From CAWCTB01 sp963798275 (lineage in GTDB: Bacteria > Acidobacteriota > Terriglobia > Terriglobales > Acidobacteriaceae): a stretch of DNA of 54,464 nucleotides. Made by a program: the position numbers and the translations under genes. Shown piece by piece: positions 8,843 to 20,300 of this stretch. Within the stretch, counting starts at the first letter, position 1. Each line of letters starts with the position of its first letter. A model generated the notes under the pieces. It saw nothing but the letters and a program-made list of their open reading frames with translations, made no database searches and was not told where the DNA came from. Where the stretch lies: NCBI GenBank assembly GCA_963798275.1, contig CAWCTB010000003.1, forward strand, positions 1-54,464, read 5' to 3'.

Positions 8843-10478
8843 TTACTTATTCTGCCGGTACCGCCGGATCAGGTTGTTGGTCGAGCTGTCATGCGTGAGT
8901 TCGGGCTCGGTTGCGCTCTCCAGTTCTCCGATGATGCGCTTGGCCAGCACCTTGCCGAGCTCCACGCCCCATTGGTCGAAGGAGTCGATCGACCAGATGG
9001 CGCCTTGAGTGAACACCGAGTGCTCATAGAGCGCGACCAAACTGCCGAGCACCTGTGGCGTTAGTTGGTCAGCGAGAATTGTGTTCGACGGCCGGTTGCC
9101 CTCGAAGACGCGGTGCGGCACCAGCCAGTCCGGCGTCCCCTCTGCCTTTACCTCTTCGGCTGTCTTGCCAAATGCGAGCGCCTCGGCCTGCGCGAAAACG
9201 TTGGCGGTCAGCAGGTCATGGTGATCGCGGATCGGGTTCAGCGTCTTGTAGAAGCCGATGAAGTCGCACGGAATGAGCCGGGTTCCCTGGTGAATCAACT
9301 GATAAAACGAATGCTGCCCGTTTGTGCCCGGCTCGCCCCAATAGATTGGGCCAGTGTCGTAATTCACCGGCTTGCCGGCAAGCGTCACGTGCTTGCCGTT
9401 GCTCTCCATCGTCAACTGCTGCAGGTAGGCGGGGAAGCGTTTCAGGTACTGGTCGTAAGGCAGCACCGCGACTGTTTGTGCGCCGAAAAAATCGTTGTAC
9501 CAGACCGCCAGCAAGCCCATGAGTACGGGAAGGTTCTTCTCGAAGGGCGTCGTGCGGAAATGCTCGTCCATCTGGTGGAAGCCGTCGAGCATGGCCCGGA
9601 AGTTCTCCGGCCCAATGGCGACCATGGTGGAGAGACCGATCGCCGAATCCATCGAATACCGGCCGCCAACCCAGTCCCAGAACTCGAACATATTGGCGGT
9701 GTCGATGCCGAACTTCTCCACCTCGGCGGTGTTGGTCGAAACGGCGACAAAGTGCTTGGCAACCGCCGTCTCATCTCCCCCAGGCCCTTGAGCGCCCACT
9801 CGCGGGCGGTGTGGGCGTTGGTCATGGTCTCGAGCGTGGTGAAGGTCTTCGAGGAGATGATGAAGAGCGTCTCGTCCGCTTCCAGGTCGCGTACTGCTTC
9901 CGCGAAATCGGTGCTGTCCACGTTGGAAACGAAGCGGAACGTCATGTCGCGCTGGCTGTAGTGCTTGAGCGCCTCGTAGGCCATGACGGGGCCCAGATCC
10001 GAGCCACCAATGCCGATGTTGATAACGTTCCGGATGCGCTTGCCGGTGTGGCCCTTCCACTCTCCGCTGCGCACCCGGTCGGAAAAGCTTGCCATCTTGT
10101 CGAGCACGGCGTGCACCGCCGGCACGACATTCTGGCGATCGACGACGATCTTCTCGTCCCTGGGCGCGCGCAGCGCCACATGCAGGACGGCCCTTTTCTC
10201 CGTGACGTTGATCTTCTCGCCGCTTGAACATGGCGTCGATGCGCTCGCGCAGACCCGATTCCTCGGCCAGTTGCAGCAGCAGTTTCAATGTCTCGTCGGT
10301 GATGCGGTTCTTCGAATAGTCCAGCAACAGACCCACGGCGTCGACGGTGTAACGGTCGGCCCGGCCCGGATCGTCCTGGAAAAGCTGGCGCAGATGCGTG
10401 TCGTTGAATCTGCTTGTAGTGCGCACTAAGCGCCTTCCATGCCGGACGCTGCTTCAGCGATTTCAACCTCCCCGCCAT
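8843..10478 (-). CDS. pgi: Glucose-6-phosphate isomerase with three frameshifts
   Basis: Converts glucose-6-P to fructose-6-P. The protein must be assembled from several frames: MAGRLKSLKQRPAWKALSAH from the ATG at 10478; NDTHLRQLFQDDPGRADRY to about 10230; VVPAVHAVLDKM, NIGIGGSDLGPVMAYEAL and ETLFIISSKTFTT to about 9780; and FVAVSTN to the end, including GGRYSMDSAIGLS, NGQHSFYQLIHQGT and the C-terminal SFDQWGVELGKVLAKRI. Breaks lie near 10406, near 10225 (one extra A in a TTCAAGC context) and near 9778 (one G missing from a G run). All signature motifs, including the catalytic Glu/His/Lys regions, survive. Total length is about 545 residues, normal for bacterial Pgi. The ATG begins 3 nt after the upstream kinase ends, implying translational coupling. 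Confidence 0.9.
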
Positions 10479-10480
10479 TG

Positions 10481-11218
10481 CTATGCTCCTTGCGCTGTCT
10501 CTGCGCTCTTGCCTGCTACCTTGCCGGAGGAACTGCGTTGCTTGGGAGAACTTTTCGCAGCACCGGCCGGAGATTCGCCCCACAAGCGAAAGCCGCCGAG
10601 AAAAGCGTTCGCATTGTTGCCAGCCCGGCACTTGGGAGGCATTTCCTTCAGCAGTTTCACGTTCCCGCCCCCAAGCACCACCTCGTCCGGTTCCAGAGCC
10701 GCCTCCAGGCGCTCCACGACATCAGCAACGTATTCCCGCCACTTCTTCTTTCCGAAGCGCTTCAGACCGCGAAGGCCGACGTAGTCTTCGTAGGTTCCCT
10801 TGCGGTACGGCAGATGTGCCAGCTCCATGGGTTCAAGCTTGCCGTCCACGATCATCGCCGAGCCTAGGCCTGTTCCTAAGCCAAGAAAGAGCATCCTTCC
10901 GCCGTTATAGCTGCCCAAGGCCTGCATCGCCGCATCGTTCACAATCTTTACCGGGCAGCCAAACGCCTTCTGGAAATCGAAGCCTACCCAGCCGGGAGCA
11001 AGGTTAAACGGTTCGTGCATGGGCTTTCCCCCGTAAACCAACCCGGGATAGCCGATCGCGACCACATCGTACTTCCAGTCCCCGGCGAGCTTCTTCACAT
11101 CGGCGACCATCTGCTTGGCGGTCATGGTGCGGCCTGACACAACCTTGCGCGGCTCGGTCTGGCCGCTGGCGAGGATTTTGACATGGGTCCCCCCCACGTC
11201 CACTGCGAGCACGTTCAT
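10481..11218 (-). CDS. ROK-family glucokinase (polyphosphate-glucokinase-like)
   Basis: Sugar kinase, most likely phosphorylating glucose released by glycogen debranching. The N-terminal phosphate-binding motif is VDVGGTHVK (residues 6-14). GYPGLV, a conserved NDAA near 94-97 and GLGTGLGSAMIVDG near 113-126 follow the ROK/PPGK layout, and the short ELAHLPY replaces the longer zinc-binding insert of many ROK proteins, as in polyphosphate glucokinases. Phosphate donor (ATP or polyphosphate) cannot be decided from sequence. The C-terminal 45 residues are a low-complexity Ala/Ser/Lys-rich tail reaching almost to pgi. The gene lies between tal (18 nt upstream) and pgi (3 nt downstream), which supports a glucose-to-glucose-6-P role. 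Frame intact. Confidence 0.82.
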   Translation of the reverse strand: MNVLAVDVGGTHVKILASGQTEPRKVVSGRTMTAKQMVADVKKLAGDWKYDVVAIGYPGLVYGGKPMHEPFNLAPGWVGFDFQKAFGCPVKIVNDAAMQALGSYNGGRMLFLGLGTGLGSAMIVDGKLEPMELAHLPYRKGTYEDYVGLRGLKRFGKKKWREYVADVVERLEAALEPDEVVLGGGNVKLLKEMPPKCRAGNNANAFLGGFRLWGESPAGAAKSSPKQRSSSGKVAGKSAETAQGA

Positions 11219-11236
11219 GTGTGGGTTCTCGGCGCT

Positions 11237-12322
11237 TTACGCGCCTACTTTCAGCGCCTCAGCTTTCGAGGTGATTACCGACAGCAGCTCGTTCCAGGAA
11301 TTCACGAACGACTTCGCGCCTTCTTCCTGGAGCTGCGCCGCCAACGCGTCTACATCGACGCCCACCTTAGCGAATTCAGCCAGCACTTGCTCGCAATCGC
11401 CACCGTCGCGCGGCAGCACCCCGGCCAACTCACCATGTTCGGCGAAAGCCTTGAGCGTAGCTTCCGGCATGGTGTTCACCGTGTTCGGCGACGCCAGGGC
11501 CTTGATATAGAGAATGTCGGAAGCCTTAGGATCCTTGGTACCCGTGCTGGCCCACAGCAAGCGCTGCGGATTGAATCCTGCCTTAATGATGCGCTGCCAG
11601 CGCGGGGTTTCGAGCAGCTCGACATACGCCTTGTAGGCGCGCTTGGAGATAGCTACGCCGAGCTTGTCACGCAGGTCCTCGGGCACTTTATTGGCGACCG
11701 CCACGTCCCAGCGGCTGATGAACAGCGACGCCACCGATCCCACATTCGTCGGCAGGCCGGCCTCGATGCGCCGCTCAATGCCACGCAGGTATGCTTCGGC
11801 TGCCGCGAGGTACTGCTCGCGCGAGAACAGCAGGGTCACGTTGATCGACACCCCGCTGAAGATAGCTTCTTCAATCGCAGGCAGTCCCTTCTTGGTACCA
11901 GGTATCTTGATGAACAGGTTCGGACGCGAGGCGCGCTTGCTGAGTTCTTTGGCCTGCGACAGGGTCGTGGTCGTGTCATAGGCCAGCACCGGCGACACCT
12001 CCAGCGATACCCATCCATCCACGCCTTTGGTCTGCTGGTGGACAGGGCGAAAGAGGTCGGCCGCGCGTGTCAGGTCCTCCAGCGCCAAGGTGAAGAAGAG
12101 CGCCTCGCCCGACTGCCCCTTGCTCAGCAGTTCGCGGATCGCCGGATCGTACAAGCTGCTCTTCTTGATCGCCTGATCGAAGATGGTCGGATTCGAAGTC
12201 AGACCGGTCACCGACAGTTCGTCGATGTAGTGTTTTAGCGTGCCCGAGTCGAGCAGGTCGCGCGTAATATTGTCGAGCCATAAACTCTGGCCCAGATCGT
12301 GAAGGGCCTGCGTTGCTTTCAT
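11237..12322 (-). CDS. tal: Transaldolase
   Basis: Transfers dihydroxyacetone units between sedoheptulose-7-P/glyceraldehyde-3-P and erythrose-4-P/fructose-6-P in the non-oxidative pentose phosphate pathway. The 361-residue length and motifs TSNPTIFDQAI (42-52), the Schiff-base Lys139 in FIKIPGT and INVTLLFSREQY fit the TalB-related subclass found in actinobacteria, cyanobacteria and acidobacteria. The end (GVDVDALAAQLQEEG) is typical. It is the first gene of the minus-strand run tal-ROK-pgi-gnd-pgl-glgX. Its start at 12322 has a purine-rich SD (AGGTGACGGA) immediately before the ATG, so the shared promoter should lie in 12323-12498, the divergent gap with glgP. Frame intact. Confidence 0.94.
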   Translation of the reverse strand: MKATQALHDLGQSLWLDNITRDLLDSGTLKHYIDELSVTGLTSNPTIFDQAIKKSSLYDPAIRELLSKGQSGEALFFTLALEDLTRAADLFRPVHQQTKGVDGWVSLEVSPVLAYDTTTTLSQAKELSKRASRPNLFIKIPGTKKGLPAIEEAIFSGVSINVTLLFSREQYLAAAEAYLRGIERRIEAGLPTNVGSVASLFISRWDVAVANKVPEDLRDKLGVAISKRAYKAYVELLETPRWQRIIKAGFNPQRLLWASTGTKDPKASDILYIKALASPNTVNTMPEATLKAFAEHGELAGVLPRDGGDCEQVLAEFAKVGVDVDALAAQLQEEGAKSFVNSWNELLSVITSKAEALKVGA

Positions 12323-12498
12323 TCCGTCACCTCTTTGTCAATGGGCATTTGAAGTTACCAGTAGGCCGCAAAACGTTCAACTGGCAATTCTACTTCTATT
12401 ACTAGTTGATGAATTCAAACGGGGCGGCGATTTCGGAAATCCGCCTTCTGGGCCGCAGGTGGTACAAGTATTCTGTGGCCAACTCCGGAGAGTGTCCC
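12323..12498. promoter_or_regulatory. Divergent control region between tal operon and glgP
   Basis: This 176-nt, relatively AT-rich gap separates the divergent tal operon and glgP, so both promoters are expected inside it. I see only weak -35/-10 candidates (for example TTGAAC with TAACTT on the minus strand) and no clear operator, so the assignment rests on gene arrangement. Confidence 0.4.
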
Positions 12499-14991
12499 AT
12501 GCAACCTGTGAATGACGAAGTTCGCACCCAGAATAGCCCAGCCGATTTGCAACAGGCCATTCTCGACAATCTTTACTACGTGCAAGGCAGGGTACCCTTG
12601 CTGGCAACGGCGAACGACTGGTACATGGCCGTCGCCTACACCGTTCGCGACCGCATGATGAACGAGTGGATCAAGTCCTTTCAGCTCATGCGTCACGAAG
12701 ATATCAAAATCGTGGGATATCTTTCTGCTGAGTTTCTGATGGGCCCGCACCTGGGAAACAACATGCTGAATCTTGGCCTGGCGGAGCAGTTCAAACAAGC
12801 CATCGCTGACCTGGGCCTTGACTTCAACACCATTGCCCGCCAGGAAGAAGAGCCCGGACTGGGCAACGGCGGCCTGGGCCGCTTGGCCGCCTGCTACATG
12901 GAGTCTCTGGCGACCCTTTGCATCGCGGCCATCGGCTACGGGATTCGCTACGAGTTCGGCCTCTTCGACCAGGAGATTCGCGACGGCTGGCAGGTCGAAA
13001 AAACTGACAATTGGCTGCAGTGCGGCAATCCTTGGGAGATCCGCCGCGACGAATTCTCCTACAACGTAGGACTGGGCGGGCACACCGAGCAATATACCGA
13101 CGGTCACGGCCAATTCCGGGTGCGATGGGTGCCGCATACTACCGTGAAGGGCGTCGCCTACGACACTCTCGTGGCTGGCTACCGCTCCGGCATGACCAAC
13201 TTTCTTCGGCTCTGGAAATCGGAGGCCGTCGAGTCATTCGACTTCCAGGCGTTTAACGTCGGCAACTACTACGAGGCTGTCGAGCAGAAAGTCTCTTCCG
13301 AGACCATCAGCAAGGTTCTCTACCCCAACGACGAGCCCGCGGCCGGGAAACAACTGCGTCTGACCCAGCAGTATTTCTTTGTCTCGTGCTCGCTGCAGGA
13401 CATGTTGCGCATCCATCGCATGCGCGGCAAGAGTCTCGACGTGCTGCACGAGAACTTCGCCGTGCAACTCAACGACACTCACCCCTCCATCTCCGTCGCC
13501 GAGTTGATGCGGTTACTCGTCGACGAGCATGGCATGGACTGGGACGCCGCTTGGGGCGTCACCCAGAAGACGCTGGCGTACACCAACCATACGCTCCTCC
13601 CCGAAGCGCTCGAGAAGTGGCCGTTGCCGCTGTTCGCCAGCCTGCTGCCACGCCATCTTGAGATCATCTATGAGATCAACCGTCGCTTCCTCGATGAGGT
13701 CCGCACCAAATACCCGGGCGACAACGACCGCCTGGCGCGTGTCTCGCTGATTGACGAGCACGACCAGAAATACGTGCGCATGGCCAACCTGGCGACCGTT
13801 GGAGGACATGCCGTGAATGGCGTTGCCGCTCTGCACTCCGAGCTGTTGAAGAAGACCACCTTGCACGATTTCTACGAGATGTTCCCCGAGAAGTTCTTGA
13901 ACGTCACTAACGGTGTGACGCCGAGACGCTGGATGGCGCTCAGCAATCCCGAGCTGAGCCAGCTCATCTCGAGCAAAATCGGGGAAGGCTGGCTGATCCA
14001 TGAAGGCGAATTGCGCAAGCTCGAACGCTTTGTTAACGACCCGTCCTTCCGCGCTGCTTGGCGCAAAGTGAAGCAAACCCGCAAACAGAACCTTGCCGCA
14101 CTTATCAAGGAAAGGACTGGTACAGCCGTCGATCCTGCAACGCTGTTCGACGTGCAAGTCAAGCGCATTCACGAATACAAGCGCCAACTCTTGAATGTGT
14201 TGTACGTCATTACCCAATACAACCGCATCAGGAAGAATCCAGCAGAGGCCACCACGCCGCGCACCGTGATTTTCGGCGGCAAAGCAGCGCCCGGGTACTT
14301 CATGGCAAAGCTGATCATCAAGCTGATCAATTCCGTCGCCGCGGTCATCGACCGCGATCCGGCCGTCGCCGGCCGCCTGAAAGTTGTGTTCTTCCCCGAC
14401 TTCAATGTCACGAACGGACAGATGATCTATCCTGCGGCCGAACTCTCCGAGCAGATCTCGACCGCGGGCAAGGAGGCTTCGGGTACCGGCAACATGAAGT
14501 TTTCCATGAACGGTGCTCTCACTATCGGAACTCTCGATGGCGCCAACATCGAAATTCGGGAGGAGGTGGGCCCCGAGAACTTTTTCCTTTTCGGCCTCAC
14601 CGCAGACCAGGTGTCGGCGCTGAAAGCGAGCGGCTACGATCCGAGGCATTATTACGCCAGTAATCCCTCCCTGAAGGAGGTTATCGACCAGATTGCGAGT
14701 GGGGTGTTCTCCAACGGCGACACGCAACTGTTCAAGCCGATCGTCGATAGCCTACTGGACCGCGATGAGTATCTCCTGCTGGCCGATTACCAGTCCTACA
14801 TCGATTGTCAGGAGAAGGTCAGCCAGGCCTACCTCGACCAGGAGGATTGGACGCGCATGTCCATCCTCAATACCGCTCGCATGGGCAAGTTCTCCTCCGA
14901 TCGCTCAATTCGCGAGTATTGCCGGAACATCTGGCACGTCGAACCGCTCGATTTATCGGCGCGAAAGATGGAATTCACGGCCAGCGTCTAG
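12499..14991 (+). CDS. glgP: Glycogen (maltodextrin) phosphorylase
   Basis: Phosphorolyses alpha-1,4-glucan to glucose-1-phosphate. The 830-residue GT35 protein shows GLGNGGLGRLAACYMESLAT near 115-135, the central KRIHEYKRQLLN and, near the C-terminus, the pyridoxal-phosphate site EASGTGNMKFSMNGA, with the Schiff-base lysine at about residue 667 and GTLDGANIEI after it. I chose the ATG at 12499 because a GGAG Shine-Dalgarno sits 8 nt upstream and the family N-terminus begins here; the open frame extends back to 12406, but that extension (RRWYKYSVANSG) is not family-like. Product Glc-1-P feeds the nearby pgm. The mutarotase gene follows 15 nt after the stop. Confidence 0.95.
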   Translation: MQPVNDEVRTQNSPADLQQAILDNLYYVQGRVPLLATANDWYMAVAYTVRDRMMNEWIKSFQLMRHEDIKIVGYLSAEFLMGPHLGNNMLNLGLAEQFKQAIADLGLDFNTIARQEEEPGLGNGGLGRLAACYMESLATLCIAAIGYGIRYEFGLFDQEIRDGWQVEKTDNWLQCGNPWEIRRDEFSYNVGLGGHTEQYTDGHGQFRVRWVPHTTVKGVAYDTLVAGYRSGMTNFLRLWKSEAVESFDFQAFNVGNYYEAVEQKVSSETISKVLYPNDEPAAGKQLRLTQQYFFVSCSLQDMLRIHRMRGKSLDVLHENFAVQLNDTHPSISVAELMRLLVDEHGMDWDAAWGVTQKTLAYTNHTLLPEALEKWPLPLFASLLPRHLEIIYEINRRFLDEVRTKYPGDNDRLARVSLIDEHDQKYVRMANLATVGGHAVNGVAALHSELLKKTTLHDFYEMFPEKFLNVTNGVTPRRWMALSNPELSQLISSKIGEGWLIHEGELRKLERFVNDPSFRAAWRKVKQTRKQNLAALIKERTGTAVDPATLFDVQVKRIHEYKRQLLNVLYVITQYNRIRKNPAEATTPRTVIFGGKAAPGYFMAKLIIKLINSVAAVIDRDPAVAGRLKVVFFPDFNVTNGQMIYPAAELSEQISTAGKEASGTGNMKFSMNGALTIGTLDGANIEIREEVGPENFFLFGLTADQVSALKASGYDPRHYYASNPSLKEVIDQIASGVFSNGDTQLFKPIVDSLLDRDEYLLLADYQSYIDCQEKVSQAYLDQEDWTRMSILNTARMGKFSSDRSIREYCRNIWHVEPLDLSARKMEFTASV

Positions 14992-15006
14992 CCGGGACCC
15001 CGCGCC

Positions 15007-15919
15007 ATGCAGAATGTCGAAGCCATATTGAAGTTGGATAGCCGCTTTGGGATCGTGGGCGTCGCCCGGGTTGTGGAGGGTGGCGGCGGCCTTCCCAAAG
15101 TGCAGATTGCCACCAGCCAGGCTGAAGGTGAGATTTACCTGCACGGCGCGCATGTGACCTCTTGGAAGCCAACCGGCCAGGAAGAAGTCCTGTTTCTGAG
15201 TTCGCAATCGCACTATGCGGACGGCAAGGCCATTCGGGGTGGCGTGCCCATCTGTTTTCCCTGGTTCGGGGACAAGGCTGGCGATCCTCTCGCCCCGGCA
15301 CACGGCTTGGCCCGCACCCGGCCCTGGACACTGGAGTCGATTGTGGAACAAACCGGGACAGTGACAGTCACGCTCTCGCTGCAGAGCGACGGGATCACCC
15401 GGAGTTTCTGGCCGCACGATTTTCGTGTCCTACATCGTGTGACATTCGGAGCCGAGCTTGGTATGGAACTGGAAGTGGTCAATACCGACCCTTCGCCACA
15501 GCGTATCGAAGAGGCTCAACATGTGTACTACAGGGTGGGAGACGTCGCGCAGAACACGGGTTGGTGGCCTCGGCGATCTCAAGTATCTCGACAAGACTGA
15601 CGCGAACCGCGAAAAATCACAAAGTGGCGATCTGGTGCTGACCGCCGAAACCGACCGCGTTTACCTGAACACGGCAGGCGACGTTGATTTGGACGATCCA
15701 GTCCTACAACGTAGGATTACCATAAGAAAACAGCACTCCCTTACGACGGTAGTGTGGAATCCCTGGGCGACGAAAGCTCCCACGCTGACAGACCTGGGAA
15801 GCGGGGAGTGGACGACGATGCTCTGCGTCGAGACCAGCAACGTGACACGCTACGCGATCGATCTCGCGCCCGCCCAGCACCACGGGATGACAACGAGCGT
15901 CAGTGTCACTTCCTACTGA
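15007..15919 (+). CDS. D-hexose-6-phosphate mutarotase (aldose 1-epimerase family), frameshifted
   Basis: Likely interconverts alpha and beta anomers of glucose-6-phosphate (YeaD-like), matching its place after glgP. The first frame contains LHGAHVTSWKP, FLSSQSHYADGKAIRGGVPICFPWFG and HGLART (conserved His). The second carries YLDKTD, VWNPW and a TTMLCVETSNV ending typical of the family. The junction is one extra G in the run at 15558-15560; removing it turns QNTGWWPR into QNTVGGLGDLKYLDKTD. Length after repair is about 303 residues, normal. The 3' end overlaps the convergent efflux channel gene by 7 nt, leaving no room for a terminator between them. Confidence 0.85.
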
Positions 15920-17323
15920 GGCTGCCAGCCTCCGCCCAACGCCTGGTACAGCGAGACGTAGTTCTGCATTTCGAGGTACCACGCGTTCGCCGCAGCCAGG
16001 GCCGCAGTGAAGTACTGCTGTTCGTTGTACTGCACCTCGAGAAAGCTGGTGACTCCGCCCTGAAAACGCACGTTGGCGAGACGCACGGTCTCCTTGTAGG
16101 TATTGGTCTGCTCTTCCAGTTTCATGCGGTACTGCCGCGCCTGGCGGTAGCCCACCAGGCTATTGGAAACGTCGCCGAACGCGCGTTGCACCGTCTGCTT
16201 GTACTGCAGCTCCGCCTGATCGCGCTGCGCCCATGCCAGGCGGTAGTTACTGCGGATTTGCCCGCCGTTGTAAATCGGCTGCATCGCCTGCAGGCCCACG
16301 GCCCAGAACGTTGCCGGGCCGTCAAGGAAGGTGCTCAGGCTGGTGCTCGACGCCCCGAACGACCCGGTCAACGCGAATTGCGGGAAGAAAGCGGCCTTGG
16401 CCACGCCCACGTTGGCATTGGCGGCCACCAGGTTCTCTTCTGCCACGCGCACGTCAGGCCGGCGTTGCAGCAGAGCGGACGGCAGTCCCGCTGGCACCTC
16501 GGGCAGGTGGGGCTGATCGACCAAGGCGAGGCCGCGAGTGATCGGACCCGGATTTCGTCCCAGCAGGATGCTGATATTGTTCTCCGTCTGCTCAATGAGG
16601 CCCTGCAGGCTGATCACCTGCGCTTCCGCCTGCTGCACCAGGACTTCCGCCTGGTACACGTCACTGATCGCCGATTCGCCGCCTTTGAACTTGATATTGT
16701 TCAGTTTCAGGATTTCGTTATCCGCGAGGACTGTTTCTTTCGAATACTCCAACTGCGAATCGTATTGACGCAAAAGGAAGTAGTTATTGGCAACCGCCGA
16801 GATCAGCGTCGTCTGCACCACCTCTTTGCCGAACTCGGTGGATAACAACATGCGCTCGCGCCGCCTCCGTGGCACGGCGATACTGTCCCCAGAAGTCGAC
16901 GATGTAGTTCAGGCTCAGCCCGAGTGTGCCGAAGGTCGGAGCGCCCGGGTAAATTGCGTTGCGTTCATTGACAATTGAGCCGTTCCCATTGATCGATGGC
17001 AACTGGTTGGCTCGCACGATACCCACGTTGGCCTCGGCCTGCAGGATGCGCGTCGCCGCAATGCGCATGTCGTAGTTATTGGCCAGGGCCTCTTTGATCA
17101 GCGCCTGCAGGGTTTCGTCCTGAAACACCGCCGCCCACTGCATTTCACGCGAACGGTTCCGCCGGGTTGGCCAGCAGGAGCCTGGTTGCGTGGTAGCGTC
17201 CGGCGCCACTCCGCGATATTCGCCCGGCACGTCCACGGAAGGTCTCTTGTAGTTCGGCCCCACTTTGCATGCGCATAGCGAGAGCGCCAACCCAATGGCT
17301 GCGATTGTCCTCTTGCTAGTCAT
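15913..17323 (-). CDS. RND efflux outer-membrane channel (OprM/NodT family lipoprotein), frameshifted
   Basis: TolC-like channel forming the outer-membrane part of a tripartite efflux pump. The N-terminus has a lipoprotein signal with lipobox LSLCAC, then KVGPNYKRPSVDVP, the usual start of OprM-type channels. Two OEP repeats follow (ALANNYDMRIA; LQAMQPIYNGGQIRSNYRLA) with long amphipathic helices, ending ALGGGWQPQ. A one-base shift near 16862, after QYRRATEAARA, splits the frame; the second part resumes LLSTEFGKEVVQTTLISAVA. The stretch TQPGSCWPTRRNRSRE (about 17150-17195) is unlike relatives and may hide a compensating indel pair. The start codon overlaps the pump gene's stop (ATGACTAG), showing translational coupling. 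Confidence 0.87.
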
Positions 17324-20300
17324 GACTCACCCCCTCCGGTACCGCGCCCGGAGTTTCCGGCTTCTTCTTGCCCCCGATCCAGTGACCGAACCGCTCCACC
17401 ACGTCAAAGCTCACCGGGATGAAGAAAATGGCCAGGAACGAGGCCGCCAGCATTCCTCCGATCACCACCGTTCCCAGCACTTGACGCGAGATGCCTCCCG
17501 CCCCCGTCGCCACCCACAGCGGAACGCAACCGAGGATGAACGCGAAGGAGGTCATCAGAATCGGCCGCAATCTGAGCTTGGCGCCGGTAAGGGCAGCATC
17601 GATCAAAGTGGCTCCCTTGTCGTACTCCATTTTGGCGAACTCGACGATTAGAATCGCGTTCTTCGCCGAGAGTCCGATCAGCATCACCAGCCCGATCTGC
17701 GCGTAAACGTTGTTCTCAAGAGTTCGGGCATACAAGGCCGCAAAGGCCCCGAAGACCGCAATGGGAACCCCCAGCAGTACGCTGAACGGCAGCGTCCAGC
17801 TTTCATATTGGGCGGCCATGATCAGGAAAACAACGAAGAAAGCAAGGCCGAAGATCGTCGAAGCGCTCACTCCCTGCGCCGCCTTCACTTCCTGGTACGA
17901 CATTCCGCTCCAGTCGTAGCCCATCTGCGGCGGCATGGTTTTCTTGAACACGTCTTCCAGAGCAGCAATCACCTGGGCGGAACTTTATGCCCGGTGCTGC
18001 CGAGGCGTTGATCTGCACGCAGTTGAAGAGGTTGTAGCGCATGACAAATTCCGCGCCGCTGCGCGGATAGATCGTAGTCAAAGTGCTGAGCGGGACCATC
18101 TGATTGGCTGCGTTCCGCACGTAAAACTTGCCCAGGTTCCCGGCGTTGTTGCGGAACTTGCCGTCGGCCTGCACGTACACCTGCCACTGCAATCCGAAGC
18201 GGTTGAAGTAGTTCACCAGCGAGCCGCCCATGAAGGTCTGGATGGTTTCGTACAGGCTGCTCAACTGGATCTGCTGCGTCATGGCTTTGGCGTTGTCGAC
18301 ATTGACCCCCACCTGGGGAACGCCGAACAGCGCAGTTGTCATCACGCTCGCGAGCTCCGGACGCTTGCGGGCCTCGGCCATAAAGACCTGCGTGTTCTTT
18401 GCCAGAAACTCGATGGGGGATCCGGAGCGGTCTTCGAGGATGAAGGTTGCGCCTCCGGAGGTGCCCACGCCCGGAATCGCCGGCGGCGGGAAGGAGAACG
18501 CAATTCCCGATGGGACCTGGGACAGCACCTTTTGCAGGTGCGCCTTGATTCCGTTGTAGCTTGTTTCCGGTGTCTTGCGTTCCTCCCAAGGCTTCAGGGA
18601 GACGAAAAAGAAAGAGCTGTAGGTGGCGTTGACGCCGCTCAACATGCTGTAGCCCATGACCGAGCTGACCTTCTCGACACCCGGCGTCTCCAGGATCGCC
18701 TTCTCCACCTCCCTGGCGGCTTCAGAAGAGCGCTGCAGGGAGGAAGCGTCCGGCAATTGCAACCCCGCATAAAGGTAGCCCTGGTCTTCATCCGGCAGGA
18801 AGCTCTGGGGTATGCGTTTGCCGAACCATCCGGCAGCAACCGTTAACACGCCCAACAGGATGAAAGCGAATGCGGCCTTGTGGATGAGGTGCCTGCACCA
18901 GTTCACATAGCCGTCGGTGGCGCGACCGAATACCCGGTTGAACCACCCGAAGAACATTCCTAACGGGCCGCGCGACGGCTTCTTCGGCTTCAGCAGCATG
19001 GCCGAAAGCGCCGGGCTGAGGGTCAGCGCGTTGAACGCCGAGAACAAAACTGAGATCGCAATCGTGACCGCGAACTGTTTATAGAGCTGGCCAGTAATGC
19101 CGGGAACGAACGCCGTCGGAACGAAGACCGCTGCCAGAATGAGCGCGATGGCAATGACTGGCCCGGAGACTTCCTCCATGGCTTTTACTGTGGCGTCATG
19201 CGGCGACAGTCCGTGCTCAATGTGGTGCTCGACCGCCTCGACCACAACAATGGCATCGTCCACCACCAGTCCAATCGCCAACACCAATCCGAACAGCGAC
19301 AGTGTGTTGATGGAAAAACCGAGCACGGGGAAGACCACAAAGGTTCCGACCAACGAGACCGGAACCGCGAGCAGCGGGATTAGCGTGGCTCTCCAACCTT
19401 GAAGGAAGATAAACACAACCAGGATGACGAGGACCAATGCCTCGCCGAGAGTCTTGTAGATTTCGTGGATGCCTTCGCTCACCGCGAGCGTCGTGTCGAG
19501 GGCAACGTCGTAGTTAAGCCCTTGGGGGAACCGTGTCTTAGCCTCGGCCATCATCTTGAGCACGTTGTCGCGAGTCTGCAGCGCATTACTGCCGGGGCTT
19601 AGATAAATTGCAATGAGGGCCGCCGGTTGGGTCGGCTTCGCGGGCTTGCCCTCCTCAGGTGCCAATCCCAACCGCGCGTTATACGAGTAGTATTGGGACC
19701 CCATCTCCACCCGGGCCACGTCTTTCAGCCGGAGGATGGAACCGTCAGGATTGGCGCGCACCACGATTTGGTCAAAGTCGGCGGCAGTAGGCAGCCGTCC
19801 GGGAGCGCGCACGTTGTAAGTGAACTGCTGGCCGGGCGGCACGGGCTCGCCGCCGATCTGACCTGCAGGGTTCACTTTGTTCTGTGCTTTGACTGCGCTA
19901 GTTATGTCGGAAACCGTTACGCCAAGGTTGGCCAGCTTGTCGGGATCGATCCAAATGCGCATGGCGTATGGGCCGGCGCCGAAGATCTGCACCTGTGAAA
20001 CACCCGAGACACGGGTCAGCGCATACTGCAAATTGATGGTGGCGTAATTAGCCAGGAAGATGTTGTCGTACGTGCCGTTGGGGGAAAACAGGTCGAGCAG
20101 CATAAAAGGTGCAGTGGTGCCCGGCTGCACAATGACGCCCTGTTGCGTCACCTCGGACGGCAGCTGCGCGTTGGCCTGCCCGGTGCGCATCTGCGCCAGA
20201 ATCTGGTCGGTGTTGATGTCGGTGCCGAGTTGAAAATCGACGTAGAGCGACATGCCACCGCCCGAGCTGGCGCTCAGCGAGTACATGTAGTTCATGCCGC

